Below, in pieces: positions 53,265 to 62,014 of a stretch of 64,000 bases of DNA. The notes under the pieces were generated by a model that saw only the letters and a list, made by a program, of their open reading frames with translations, searched no databases and had not been told where the DNA came from. Numbering within the stretch: the first letter of the stretch is position 1; every line of letters starts with the position of its first letter. The DNA comes from an uncultured Desulfobacterales bacterium (GTDB taxonomy: Bacteria; Desulfobacterota; Desulfobacteria; Desulfobacterales; SpSt-501), in the NCBI GenBank assembly GCA_938048455.1, contig CALIUY010000017.1, forward strand, positions 62,001 to 126,000, read 5' to 3'. The position numbers and the translations under genes are program-made.

Positions 53265-54299
53265 ATGGACTTCGCCGTGCAGGAAAAGCAAGCCGAACTC
53301 CTCGACCCCTTCGCGGGGATGACCCCGCGGACGATCCCGATTGAGATCCGCCGCGACCCCTTGACCGGCCGCAGCGCGCGCATCTGCCATTTCCGGCCGC
53401 TCGCCTTCGAGCCTCCGGACACCGCCGCCCTGGCCGCGCGGACCCGCGAAGCCTGTCCGTTTTGTCCCGAGCGGGTACACACCCACACCCCCGCCTTTGC
53501 CCCGGATTTCGCTCCCCAGGGGCGCCTCCGCCGCGGGGAGAAGATCCTGTTTCCGAACCTCGCCCCCTACGACGCCCTGGGCGCGGTCGCCACCCTGGGG
53601 CCCGAGCACCACCTGCCCCCGCAGGCGATCTCCGCCGCGAGGATCGCCGAAGGGCTCGCCCTCGCGGGGGAGTTTTACGAGCTCGCCCTCCGCCGCCGCC
53701 ATCCGGAGGCGGTCTATTTTCTGCTGAGCTGGAATTATCTCCCCGCCTCGGGCAGCTCGCTCATCCACCCGCATCTCCAGGTCTTTTGCAGCTCCACCGC
53801 GCCCAACCGCCTGCGCGAGGAGCTCGCCGCCTCCGCGGCCTGGTGGCGGAGCACGGGCCGGAGCTACTGGGAGGAGCTCGTCGCCGAGGAGGCCGACCGC
53901 GGAGAGCGTTTTCTCGGCCGCATCGGCGGGGTCGCCTGGCTCGCCGCTTTCGCCCCTTCCGGCGTCGCCGGGGACGTGGTCGGCGTGGTCGAGGGCCGTC
54001 GGACGATGCTCGACCTCGACGCGGTCTCCCGCAGCGACATCGCGCGCGGGCTGGAGGCCGCGATCGCCGGCTACGCGGAAATGGGGATCTCCAGCTTCAA
54101 CGTCTGCTTCTTTCCCGGCCGGGGGGAGGAAAAGCACTTCCGGCTCCATCTCGTCTTCACCCCGCGCATTTACTACAACCCGCAACTGGCGACTCCCGAT
54201 GCGACGGCCCTGCGGACGCTCTACGACGAGAGCATCTGCATCGGATACCCCGAAGAGATCGCCGGCCGCCTCCGCGGCCGCTTCGCCGCCGCGGCTTGA
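53265..54299 (+). CDS. GalT-like HIT-superfamily nucleotidyltransferase
   Basis: A 344-residue protein of the galactose-1-phosphate uridylyltransferase family. It has a zinc-type CPFCPE near residue 67, the catalytic HxH in SSLIHPHLQVF (the nucleophilic second His followed by L-Q rather than G-Q), and a C-terminal HFRLHLVFTPR block. Deltaproteobacteria often carry this divergent form without galK/galE beside it; a non-galactose substrate is possible. GCAAGGAG lies 6-13 nt upstream of the ATG. Confidence 0.82.
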   Translation: MDFAVQEKQAELLDPFAGMTPRTIPIEIRRDPLTGRSARICHFRPLAFEPPDTAALAARTREACPFCPERVHTHTPAFAPDFAPQGRLRRGEKILFPNLAPYDALGAVATLGPEHHLPPQAISAARIAEGLALAGEFYELALRRRHPEAVYFLLSWNYLPASGSSLIHPHLQVFCSSTAPNRLREELAASAAWWRSTGRSYWEELVAEEADRGERFLGRIGGVAWLAAFAPSGVAGDVVGVVEGRRTMLDLDAVSRSDIARGLEAAIAGYAEMGISSFNVCFFPGRGEEKHFRLHLVFTPRIYYNPQLATPDATALRTLYDESICIGYPEEIAGRLRGRFAAAA

Positions 54300-54347
54300 A
54301 AGGCGGACATGCCCTCCGCCGTCCGGCAAAGAAATCAGGAGGCGCCC

Positions 54348-55595
54348 ATGCGCATCGAAAAGTTCGACTTCCCCGGCTCCCGGGGGCAGCGACTGGCCGC
54401 GCTGCTCGACCTGCCGCTCGACGGTCGGCCTTCGGCCTACGCGCTTTTCGCCCACTGTTTCACCTGCTCGAAGAACGTGAAGGCGGCCCACCATCTGTGC
54501 CGCGCCCTCACCCGCGAGGGGATCGCCGTTTTGCGTTTCGACTTCACCGGCCTGGGCGAAAGCGGCGGAAATTTCGCCGAGACGGGCTTCCGTTCGAACG
54601 TGGATGACGTGATCGCCGCGGCCCGCGCCCTCGCCACCGCCTACGAAGGGCCGCGGCTCCTCATCGGCCATTCCTGGGGCGGGGCGGCGGTGCTGCAGGC
54701 GGCCCCCGCCGTCCCCTCTTGCCGTGCCGTCGCCACCCTGGCCGCGCCCTACGACCCGCGTGACGTCTTTCGCTTTCTCGGCTCCGCCGCACAGGAGATC
54801 TCCGCCCGCGGCGAGGCCGAAGTGCCGATCGGCGGCCGCCCCTTCCTGCTGCGTCGGAAATTTCTGGAAGACCTCGAGGGGCTCGACCCCGAGCGGACGA
54901 TCCGCGAGCTGAACCGCGCGCTGCTGGTCCTGCACGCCCCGGAGGACGAAACGGTCGACATCACCCACGCCCAGCGCATTTTTGAAACCGCACGCCATCC
55001 GAAGAGCTTCGTCGCCTTGGCGGGGGCCGACCACCTGCTCTCCAACCCCGCGGACTCGCGCTACGCCGCGGCGGTGATCGCCGCCTGGGCCCGCCGCTAC
55101 CTCGGATCCGAGACGCTTCCGGAGGCACCCGACGAAGCCGCACCCCGCCCCATCACCGCACGGACCGCGGCCGGCGGGCTGCTGACCGAGATTCACGTCC
55201 AGCGCCATCACCTGGTCGCCGACGAACCGATCGCCCTGGGCGGGACCGACCAGGGGCCGAGCCCTTTCGATCTGCTCATCGCCTCGCTCGGCGCCTGCAC
55301 GGCGATGACCCTGCGCATGTTTGCCGATCGCAAGGGGTGGCCGCTTGAAGCGGCGACCGTCCGGCTGCGGCACGAAAAGATCCACGCCGCGGCCTGCGCG
55401 GAGTGCGAAACGCGCGAGGGTTGGATCGACCGCATCCGGCGCGACATCGAGCTCGAGGGCCCGCTCGACGCCGAGCAGCGGACCCGATTGCTCGCCATCG
55501 CCGACCGCTGCCCGGTCCACCGCACGCTCACGGGCGAAGTGAACATCGTGACGCGCCTGCGGGAAGCCGGGGCTCCGGAGGAGCCCGAGGCATGA
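54348..55595 (+). CDS. Alpha/beta hydrolase-OsmC fusion protein
   Basis: A 415-residue fusion. Residues about 1-260 are an alpha/beta hydrolase (nucleophile in GHSWGG, C-terminal His in GADHLL). Residues about 275-405 are an OsmC/Ohr-type domain with the redox pair of cysteines in LGACTAMTLRMF and DRCPVHRTL. OsmC proteins reduce organic hydroperoxides, so a combined ester-hydrolysing/peroxide-detoxifying enzyme is implied. The ATG at 54348 with AGGAGG 5 nt upstream is preferred over 54309. The architecture is known elsewhere. Confidence 0.92.
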   Translation: MRIEKFDFPGSRGQRLAALLDLPLDGRPSAYALFAHCFTCSKNVKAAHHLCRALTREGIAVLRFDFTGLGESGGNFAETGFRSNVDDVIAAARALATAYEGPRLLIGHSWGGAAVLQAAPAVPSCRAVATLAAPYDPRDVFRFLGSAAQEISARGEAEVPIGGRPFLLRRKFLEDLEGLDPERTIRELNRALLVLHAPEDETVDITHAQRIFETARHPKSFVALAGADHLLSNPADSRYAAAVIAAWARRYLGSETLPEAPDEAAPRPITARTAAGGLLTEIHVQRHHLVADEPIALGGTDQGPSPFDLLIASLGACTAMTLRMFADRKGWPLEAATVRLRHEKIHAAACAECETREGWIDRIRRDIELEGPLDAEQRTRLLAIADRCPVHRTLTGEVNIVTRLREAGAPEEPEA

Positions 55596-55999
55596 ACGCC
55601 TCCTCCGATCGCGGGGAACCGAGCCGCCGGGCTTCCCCTGCCGAGCTTCCGCCTTGCCCGCCGGCGCCCTGCTGCGTGTCGAGCCTTTCTTCCCGCCGGC
55701 GACAGTTCGTCGAGCCGCTTTCGTTTTCGGGCCCCGCCGCTGCCGCCCGCCAACGTCTGCTCGCCGCGCTGCGGGCGCTTCCCCGCACGCGCATCGTCGC
55801 CGTCAACACCCACAGGGTGCGGGCGGAGTGCCGCTCCCGGGTTTTCGGCTTCGTCGACGAGCTCGACTTCCGGATCGACGAAACCGCCGGCGTGATTCAC
55901 GTCCGCTCGGCCTGCCGCTTCGGCTTCTGGGACCTCGGGGTCAACCGCCGGCGCATCGCACGCCTCCGGCGGGCCTTCGCCGCCGACGACCTCCGCTGA
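55592..55999 (+). CDS. DUF1499 family protein
   Basis: A 135-residue protein. CPPAPCCVSS opens the DUF1499 pattern (Pro-Asn-Cys-Val-like), followed by VDELDFRIDETAGVIHVRSACRFGFWDLGVNRRRI, the conserved core. The family has no established function. It is translationally coupled to the hydrolase-OsmC fusion (ATGA) and ends the long plus-strand run. Confidence 0.85.
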   Translation: MNASSDRGEPSRRASPAELPPCPPAPCCVSSLSSRRRQFVEPLSFSGPAAAARQRLLAALRALPRTRIVAVNTHRVRAECRSRVFGFVDELDFRIDETAGVIHVRSACRFGFWDLGVNRRRIARLRRAFAADDLR

Positions 56000-56048
56000 A
56001 CCCCGGCGTGCACGGCCGAACCCGGCCTTTCGCCGGCGTCCGTCCCTC

Positions 56049-56076
56049 TCAAGTCCACCCCGGCTTCGGGCGATAA
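56049..56076 (+). promoter_or_regulatory. FliA (sigma-28)-like promoter candidate
   Basis: TCAAGTCC, 12 nt, GGCGATAA: one mismatch in the -10 half and a TCAAG-type -35 half as in Pseudomonas FliA sites; the spacer is one longer than ideal. It lies 21 bp upstream of the HDOD gene. Confidence 0.4.
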
Positions 56077-56097
56077 CGGCTTCAGGAAGTCTTTGCC

Positions 56098-57381
56098 GTG
56101 AACGTTTCCGGGGCAGCCCCCCGCCCCGGGGAGATCGAGGAGCCGATGGGCATCACCGCACTGGCGCAGATCCGTCCCGGCATGGTTCTGGCCGAAGATG
56201 TACGCGATGTGAACGGCCGCCTGCTGCTTTCCCGCGGCAAGACGATCGCCCCCGAGCACATCCGGGTCTTCAAGATCTGGGGGGTCAGCCGCGTGGCCGT
56301 TTTGGGCGCCCGCGAGAGCGCCCCCGCCGAGCCGCCGGCCGTCGACCCGCAGCGGATCGAGGCTGTTCGACGGGAGCTCGAGCCCCGCTTCCGCCACACC
56401 GACCGCCGCCACCCCGCCGTGGCCGAAATGTTTCACAGCGCGGTCCTCTTCCGCGCCGGAGGCGAGCCGCCCTTTCCGCCCGAGCCGGAGCTTTCGCCCG
56501 CGGAAGCCTCCGGGGCGGGCCGCCTGCCGCGGCGGGAGTTCCTCGAAGGATTCATGGAAAAGGAGATCGCACTTCCCGAGATCTCCTCGATCGTCTTCGA
56601 GTTAAACGAGGTCATCGCCAACCCGCTCTCCACGGCCGACCAGATGGCCCAAGTGATCCACAAGAGCCCGAGCCTGACGGCGCTCTTGCTGAAAATCGTC
56701 AATTCCGCCCTCTACAGCCTGCCCACCCCCGTGGATCGGGTCTCGCTCGCCGTCACCCTGATCGGCACGCGGGAGCTCTCGGCGCTGGCGCTCGGGCTGA
56801 GCGTCATTTCCGCCTTCAACCACATTCCGCGCCGCGTGATCGACATGCGCCGGTTTCTCGAACACAGCCTGGCCTGCGGCATCGCCTGCCGCCTTCTGGC
56901 CGCACAGAAGAATCTGCGTCAGACCGAGCAGCTCTTCTCCGCCGGCCTGCTGCACGACCTCGGCCGGCTGATTCTCTATCTCTTTTTCCCCGACGACATG
57001 CTGGCGGCCCTGCGGACCGCCCGCCGGGAGGGGATCTGCCTTTACGAGGCCGAGCGGCGGGAGCTCGGCTGCATCCACGCCTGGATCGGGCAGGTCTTGC
57101 TCAAGAAGTGGCACCTGCCGCTGCTCCTTGAGCACGCCTCCTGTTTTCACCACGAGCCCGAGGCCTCGCCCGACCCCCTGCCGGCAGCGATCGTGCATGT
57201 GGCCGACGTCTTGGTGAACGCTCTGGGCATCGGCTCGAGCGGCGAGATCCTGGTCCCGCCGTTGCGCCCCGCGGCTTGGGAAGCGCTCGGCCTGCCGCCG
57301 GAATGCCTGGCGACGGTCGCCCTGCAGACCGCGCGTCATCTCGAGACGATGGAGTTCCTGCTGCGGGAGACGCTGCCATGA
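56098..57381 (+). CDS. HDOD-domain signalling protein
   Basis: A 427-residue protein. An N-terminal region (LAQIRPGMVLAEDVRDVNGRLLLSRGK) is the short beta domain that often precedes HD-GYP/HDOD output domains. The HDOD domain spans about 155-390 (SPSLTALLLKIVNSALY, GLLHDLGRLI). The catalytic HD metal residues are partly degenerate, as in all HDOD proteins. The GTG at 56098 (AGGAAG 8-13 nt upstream) is chosen; ATG at 56146 is an alternative. Coupled to the histidine kinase by ATGA, with a FliA-like promoter in front. Confidence 0.85.
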   Translation: MNVSGAAPRPGEIEEPMGITALAQIRPGMVLAEDVRDVNGRLLLSRGKTIAPEHIRVFKIWGVSRVAVLGARESAPAEPPAVDPQRIEAVRRELEPRFRHTDRRHPAVAEMFHSAVLFRAGGEPPFPPEPELSPAEASGAGRLPRREFLEGFMEKEIALPEISSIVFELNEVIANPLSTADQMAQVIHKSPSLTALLLKIVNSALYSLPTPVDRVSLAVTLIGTRELSALALGLSVISAFNHIPRRVIDMRRFLEHSLACGIACRLLAAQKNLRQTEQLFSAGLLHDLGRLILYLFFPDDMLAALRTARREGICLYEAERRELGCIHAWIGQVLLKKWHLPLLLEHASCFHHEPEASPDPLPAAIVHVADVLVNALGIGSSGEILVPPLRPAAWEALGLPPECLATVALQTARHLETMEFLLRETLP

Positions 57382-59180
57382 ACCGGCCGCCGCTTTCCGA
57401 TCCCGAGCACCTGCTCGCCCGCATCGAGTACCTCGAAGAGCATCGGCGCTTCGTCCAAAATGTCCTCGAGATGGCGCTTTCGCTGGTCGACTTTCAGGAA
57501 AACGTTCTCAACAGCTACGGGGTCGAGACCATTCTCCAGGAAGCGCAGCGCCGGATCCGCTACCTCATCCCGTTCGAGGCCGACGCCTTTTACCTCGTCC
57601 AGGAGGAGACTTCGGATTTCCGCCCGGCGCTCTGCACGCCGCAGGCCGCGCGTGCGGCGGTCGAGGCCGAGGTGGAGGATCTGATCGAACAGGGCTATTT
57701 CGCCTGGGCGATCCGGGAGCGCCGCGGCATCACCGTCGCCTCGCGCGACCGCAGCCGGCGGATCCTGCTCCATGCGATCGCCACCCAGTCGCGCGTGCGC
57801 GGCATGCTGGTGGGCCTGCTCGACGCGCGCCGGCAACAGATCCCGGACACCGCCCTTACGTTGCTCTCCATTCTGCTGCTCAACACGGCGAACGCCGTCG
57901 AGAGCCTCGAATTCTACCGCCTGCTGCGTCAGCAGAAGGCGACGCTCGAAAAGGAGATCGAGGAGCGCACCCAGGCCCTCGCCGAGTCCGAGCGGCAAAT
58001 GCAGCAGGTCCTCAAGCTCCAGGCCATCGGCACGCTCGCCGGCGGCATCGCCCACGATTTCAACAACATTCTTTTTCCCATCCTCGGCTTCGCCGAGATC
58101 GCCCTGGACGACATCCCCCCGGAGCATCCGGCGCGCCGCAGCTTGGAGGAGATTCTCAAGGCCGCCAACCGCGCCAAGGACCTCGTGCAGCAGATCCTCA
58201 CCTTCAGCCGGAGAAACGGCCGCGAGCGCAAGCCGACCCGCGTGCCGCAAATCGTCCGCGAAGCGCTCGCCTTGATGCGCGCCTCGATTCCCAAGACCAT
58301 CGAGATCGTCTGCGAGCTGGACGATTCCTGCCGTCCCATTCTGGGGGACCCCACCCAGATCCACCAGGTCGTCGTCAATCTCTGCACGAACGCCTACCAA
58401 GCGATGCAGGAGACGGGCGGGCGGCTGCAGGTCCGGCTGGAGGAGACGGAGATCGACTACGAACAGACCCGGCGCCACGTCGGCACCCGCATGGGACCGC
58501 ACCTGCATCTGAGCGTGCGCGATACGGGCGTGGGCATGGAGCCGAGCGTGCTCGCCCGCATCTTCGAGCCGTATTACACGACCAAGGAGCCGGGCAAGGG
58601 AACGGGGTTAGGGCTCTCGGTGATCCACGGAATCGTCAAGCACCACGGCGGCTTCATCACCGTGGAAAGCGCCCCCGGCCGCGGGAGCACCTTCCACGTC
58701 TACCTCCCCGCCCTCGAGGAGGCCGACATCGTCCCGGAAACCGAGCCCGGGGTTTCTCCCCAGAGCGGCAGCGAGCGCATCCTGCTCGTGGACGACGAGC
58801 CCCAGGTGCTCGACATCGAGCGGCAGTTGATCGAACGGCTGGGCTACCGGGTCACGGCCTGCGCCGATCCCGGCGAGGCCCTGCAGCGTCTGCGACAGGC
58901 CTGCCGGGACTTCGATCTCTTGATCACCGACATGACCATGCCGCAGATGACCGGGGACCGCCTCGCCCAGCTCGCCTGGGAGATCCGTCCCGACCTGCCG
59001 GTGATTCTCTGCACCGGCTACAACGAAATGATGTCGGAAGAGAAGGCCCATGCTTTAGGCATCCGGCGCTTTTTGCTCAAGCCGGTCGACTCGGAAGAGC
59101 TGGCGCTCGCCATCCGCCGGGCGCTTTCCGCCTTCCTGGAAGCGCCGGCCGGCCGGCCGGCGGCCTGGGCTTCCGCCTGA
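57378..59180 (+). CDS. Hybrid histidine kinase with GAF domain and C-terminal receiver
   Basis: A 600-residue soluble kinase. N-terminal coiled coil and GAF domain (about 35-190), then a coiled coil, HisKA with phospho-His in GGIAHDFNNILFPI (about 230), HATPase with NLCTNAYQAM, DTGVGM and GTGLGLSVIHG, and a receiver domain (about 475-590: LLVDDEP, phospho-Asp in LITDMTMP, LLKPV). There are no transmembrane helices, so it senses a cytoplasmic signal through GAF. Paired with the HDOD protein; no DNA-binding partner adjacent. Confidence 0.93.
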   Translation: MNRPPLSDPEHLLARIEYLEEHRRFVQNVLEMALSLVDFQENVLNSYGVETILQEAQRRIRYLIPFEADAFYLVQEETSDFRPALCTPQAARAAVEAEVEDLIEQGYFAWAIRERRGITVASRDRSRRILLHAIATQSRVRGMLVGLLDARRQQIPDTALTLLSILLLNTANAVESLEFYRLLRQQKATLEKEIEERTQALAESERQMQQVLKLQAIGTLAGGIAHDFNNILFPILGFAEIALDDIPPEHPARRSLEEILKAANRAKDLVQQILTFSRRNGRERKPTRVPQIVREALALMRASIPKTIEIVCELDDSCRPILGDPTQIHQVVVNLCTNAYQAMQETGGRLQVRLEETEIDYEQTRRHVGTRMGPHLHLSVRDTGVGMEPSVLARIFEPYYTTKEPGKGTGLGLSVIHGIVKHHGGFITVESAPGRGSTFHVYLPALEEADIVPETEPGVSPQSGSERILLVDDEPQVLDIERQLIERLGYRVTACADPGEALQRLRQACRDFDLLITDMTMPQMTGDRLAQLAWEIRPDLPVILCTGYNEMMSEEKAHALGIRRFLLKPVDSEELALAIRRALSAFLEAPAGRPAAWASA

Positions 59181-59255
59181 GGCCTTGCCAGAGAGCGGAA
59201 AACCGGATAACCATCCGGCGATCCGACCGTCTGTGCCGGCTTGCGGAGGGAGGCC

Positions 59256-59504
59256 ATGGGGCGCCACAGCCATCGCTTCGTTGAAGAATACGAGGGGCTC
59301 GTCGGCTTCGGGCTGGACCGCAAAACCGACGAGCACACCGTCGCCTACCTGTTGCAGAAGTTCTCCGACGATGCCCTGCTGGCCGTCCTGATGCCGCGGC
59401 TCACCGACGAGGAACTGGCGGAGCTCTTCGAGCGGGTGAACCGCCTCCTGCGCCGCCATCTCGATGAAGCCGAATACCACCGCCTCTTCCTCAAAGACGA
59501 CTGA
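59256..59504 (+). CDS. Small conserved cytoplasmic protein
   Basis: An 82-residue, acidic, helical protein with a strong GGAGGGAGG site. The pattern HSHRFVEEYEGLVGFGLDRK-TDEHTVAYLLQKF-DDALL and the C-terminal LTDEELAELF-LLRRHL-EYHRLFLKD matches a short family found in deltaproteobacteria (annotated cytoplasmic protein). No biochemical function known. A small inverted repeat CCGGAT-AACC-ATCCGG (59203-59218) lies upstream. Confidence 0.75.
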   Translation: MGRHSHRFVEEYEGLVGFGLDRKTDEHTVAYLLQKFSDDALLAVLMPRLTDEELAELFERVNRLLRRHLDEAEYHRLFLKDD

Positions 59505-59521
59505 GGCCGGATCGCCCGCAG

Positions 59522-59556
59522 CGGCGACCTCGGGGCCGGCGGCGCGGTCGCCGTTT
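59522..59556 (+). terminator. Weak intrinsic-terminator-like hairpin
   Basis: A perfect 8-bp stem (CGGCGACC at 59522-59529, GGTCGCCG at 59546-59553) followed by TTTC, after the 82-residue protein gene. It could separate this gene from the aminopeptidase gene. Confidence 0.3.
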
Positions 59557-59576
59557 CGCTCGGAGGCCGGGAAGCG

Positions 59577-60842
59577 ATGCTGAAGGAACACGAGCTCGAG
59601 GGTTTATCCCGGGTGCTGTGGTGGGGCCTGTGCACCGCCCGCCGGGAACCCTTCCGCCGCGGCGACATCGTCGCCCTCCGCTGCCAGGAGGGGGCGCTCC
59701 CCCTGGCCGAGCGGCTCTATGCGGAGCTGCTCCGCCGCGGGCTCCATCCCGTGCTGCGCCTGGCGCCGACCCCGGCGATGGAGCGAACCCTCTGCGAGCA
59801 GGGGTCGCCGCGACAGCTCGATTTCATCGCCCCCGGGGAGACGGTGTTCGCCCGACGGCTGAACGGCACCGTCTCGCTGCTCGCCCCCCGGGCCCTGACC
59901 CACCTCGAGCAGGCGGATCCCGCCGCCGTCACCCGCATGCTCGCCGCGACGCGCGGGATCCGCGGGATTCTCGAGCGGCGCGAAGCGCTCGGCCGCTACG
60001 GCTGGACCCTCTGCGTGCTTCCCACCGCGGCGCTCGCCCGTCAGGCGGGAATGAGCCCCGCGGCCTACGCACGCGCGGCGGCCCGCGCCTGCCTGCTCGA
60101 CCGCCCCGACCCCGTCGCCGCCTGGCGGGAGGTGCACCGCCGCGTCGCGGCGATCCGGGCACGGCTGGATGCGCTCGCGCCCCGCGAGTTCGTAATCGCC
60201 TCGGCTTCCTGCGAGCTGAAAATCCGCACCGGCGACAGGCGTCGTTGGATCGGGGTGAGCGGGCGGAACCTCCCCAGCTTCGAGATCTTCCTGAGCCCCG
60301 ACTGGCGGGGCACCGAGGGGGTCTTCACCGCGGACCAGCCTTGCTTTCGCCAGGGGAACCTCGTGCACGGCGTATCCCTCGAGTTCCGCGACGGCCGGCT
60401 CGTCCGTGCCCGGGCGCGGGAGGGGCAAGCCTTCCTCCGCGCGCAGCTGGCACTCGATCCTGGAGCCTCCCGCGTGGGGGAATTCTCCCTGACCGACCGA
60501 CGCCTGTCGCCGATCGACCGTTTCATGGCCCAGACCCTCTTTGATGAAAACTTCGGCGGCCCATACGGCAACTGCCACATCGCCCTCGGCTCCGCCTACG
60601 CCAATACTTACGCCGGCGACCCCCGTCGCCTGAACGCCGCGGCACGGCGTCGGCTCGGTTTCAACGACTCGGCGCTGCATTGGGATTTCGTCAACACGGA
60701 ACCCAAGCGCGTGACGGCGATCCTGCGGGACGGCTCGCGGATGACGATCTACGAGAACGGCGAGTTCTGTGCCGCGCTCTGGGGGGAAAGCGGGGTCAGG
60801 CGGCAGCCTCGGCCGCCTCGGGTCGGATCACCAAACGGTTGA
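59577..60842 (+). CDS. M29 family aminopeptidase
   Basis: A 421-residue metallopeptidase of the thermophilic aminopeptidase T family. The two-metal ligands are visible as Glu in FEIFLSP and VGEFSL, then NCHIALGSAY and the HWDFVNTEP block (His and Asp). GGAGG lies 11-15 nt before the ATG. It probably trims cytoplasmic peptides. Its last 47 bp overlap the convergent receiver-protein gene, an unusually long tail-to-tail overlap. Confidence 0.88.
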   Translation: MLKEHELEGLSRVLWWGLCTARREPFRRGDIVALRCQEGALPLAERLYAELLRRGLHPVLRLAPTPAMERTLCEQGSPRQLDFIAPGETVFARRLNGTVSLLAPRALTHLEQADPAAVTRMLAATRGIRGILERREALGRYGWTLCVLPTAALARQAGMSPAAYARAAARACLLDRPDPVAAWREVHRRVAAIRARLDALAPREFVIASASCELKIRTGDRRRWIGVSGRNLPSFEIFLSPDWRGTEGVFTADQPCFRQGNLVHGVSLEFRDGRLVRARAREGQAFLRAQLALDPGASRVGEFSLTDRRLSPIDRFMAQTLFDENFGGPYGNCHIALGSAYANTYAGDPRRLNAAARRRLGFNDSALHWDFVNTEPKRVTAILRDGSRMTIYENGEFCAALWGESGVRRQPRPPRVGSPNG

Positions 60843-61170
60843 CCGCATCCAGAAGCTGGCGCAGAGGAAAGGGCTTCGCCAGCACGACATCGAAACCGGC
60901 GTCCTGCATCAGCCAGGGAGTGCCGGAGATGCCGATCGCGGGCAGGCGCCGCCCGGGGAGCAAGCGGCGGATCTGGGCGAGAACAGCCGCTCCGTCCACA
61001 TCGGGAAGCAAAAAATCGCTGATCACGATATCGAAAGTGCCGACATCGAACTTGCCCAGACCCTCCCGGCCGTCGCCCGCCGTCTCGACGCTGTGCCCGA
61101 AGCGCGTGAGCGCCGCTTGGATCAACTGCCGGATGTTCGGGTCATCCTCAATCACGAGCACCGATGCCAT
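60796..61170 (-). CDS. Single-domain response regulator (receiver only)
   Basis: A 124-residue CheY-like receiver: acidic pair in VIEDD, phospho-Asp in VISDFLLPD, switch Thr in ISGT and Lys in AKPF. There is no output domain, so it probably acts by protein-protein contact, perhaps with the hybrid kinase 1.6 kb away (inference). It has its own promoter. Its 3' end overlaps the aminopeptidase gene. Confidence 0.92.
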   Translation of the reverse strand: MASVLVIEDDPNIRQLIQAALTRFGHSVETAGDGREGLGKFDVGTFDIVISDFLLPDVDGAAVLAQIRRLLPGRRLPAIGISGTPWLMQDAGFDVVLAKPFPLRQLLDAVNRLVIRPEAAEAAA

Positions 61171-61222
61171 GCGCCGCGCCCTCTCTGTTTAGCGGGAAAG
61201 CCCTTTGGGAGGAACCGGCGCT

Positions 61223-61251
61223 GTTTTAAGCGCAGCGGCGCCGGGCGTCAA
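61223..61251 (-). promoter_or_regulatory. Sigma-70 promoter for the receiver gene
   Basis: On the minus strand: TTGACG, 17 nt, TAAAAC (five of six and four of six). Leader about 46 nt. Confidence 0.5.
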
Positions 61252-61480
61252 ACCGGAAATTCCGCCTTACACCCGAAGCGGCGCTTTGTTTTCGACAAGT
61301 TTTATCCCCTCGAATCCACCGTCTTTTTTTAAGCCTCCGACAGGCCGGGCTTGATTTGCCGATGGTTGGCGAACGAGAGGTGGATTGGATGAGATTTCGG
61401 CAGGCTGCATTCCGGGAAGAACGTGTCGACAAGGAAAGAAGGACAGAAGATCTGCGATTTTCACCGATTTTCGGACGATT
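61252..61480. other. AT-richer intergenic region, no gene seen
   Basis: About 230 bp with lower GC than the surroundings between the receiver promoter and the nuclease gene's 3' end. It contains a T7 tract and the repeat AAGCC...GGCTT around 61333-61354, but no convincing terminator, RNA or reading frame. Short ORFs on the minus strand have no ribosome site. Confidence 0.3.
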
Positions 61481-61978
61481 TCACACTTTGTACTTACCGA
61501 AATCCTCCGCCGAGAGCTTTTCAAGGTAATCCGCCCATTTCTTGCCCTCTTCACTGGTGTCGGCCACCTCGACGTCGGTGTCTTTCACCCGCGAACGCTC
61601 GATGACTTCCTCGTGGATGAAAATGGGGGCGTCGAAGCGCAGGGCGAGCGCGATCGCATCGCTGGGACGGGCGTCCATGTCGAAGCGCCGCTCTTCGGAA
61701 GAAAAGTAGATGCGCGCGAAAAAGGTGTTGTCCCGGAGATCGCAGACCTCGATGCGCTCGATGGCCATGCGGTTCTCCTCGATGAAGTTCTTGAAGAGAT
61801 CATGGGTCATCGGACGCTCATAGGAGATTTTCTGCAACGCCGAGGCGATGGAGGTGGCCTCGAGCAGGCCGATCCAGATCGGCACCACCTTCTCGTCGTC
61901 CTCGGTCTTGAGCAACACGATCGGCGTGTTGGAAGCGGGGTCCATCGTCAGCCCCGCGATTTGCACCCTGCGCATCAT
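61481..61978 (-). CDS. Bifunctional nuclease family protein (DUF151)
   Basis: A 165-residue protein of the BFN/DUF151 family, whose plant and bacterial members cut DNA and RNA. Recognised by VVPIWIGLLEATSIA, FFARIYF and the RPSDAIALALRFDAPIFIHEEV signature near residues 100-125. AGGAGGGG precedes two consecutive ATGs at 61978 and 61975. It lies 36 bp downstream of miaB and is probably co-transcribed with it. Confidence 0.92.
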   Translation of the reverse strand: MMRRVQIAGLTMDPASNTPIVLLKTEDDEKVVPIWIGLLEATSIASALQKISYERPMTHDLFKNFIEENRMAIERIEVCDLRDNTFFARIYFSSEERRFDMDARPSDAIALALRFDAPIFIHEEVIERSRVKDTDVEVADTSEEGKKWADYLEKLSAEDFGKYKV

Positions 61979-62014
61979 GGCCCCCTCCTTTCCACGCCGG
62001 CGACCCGGAACGGT

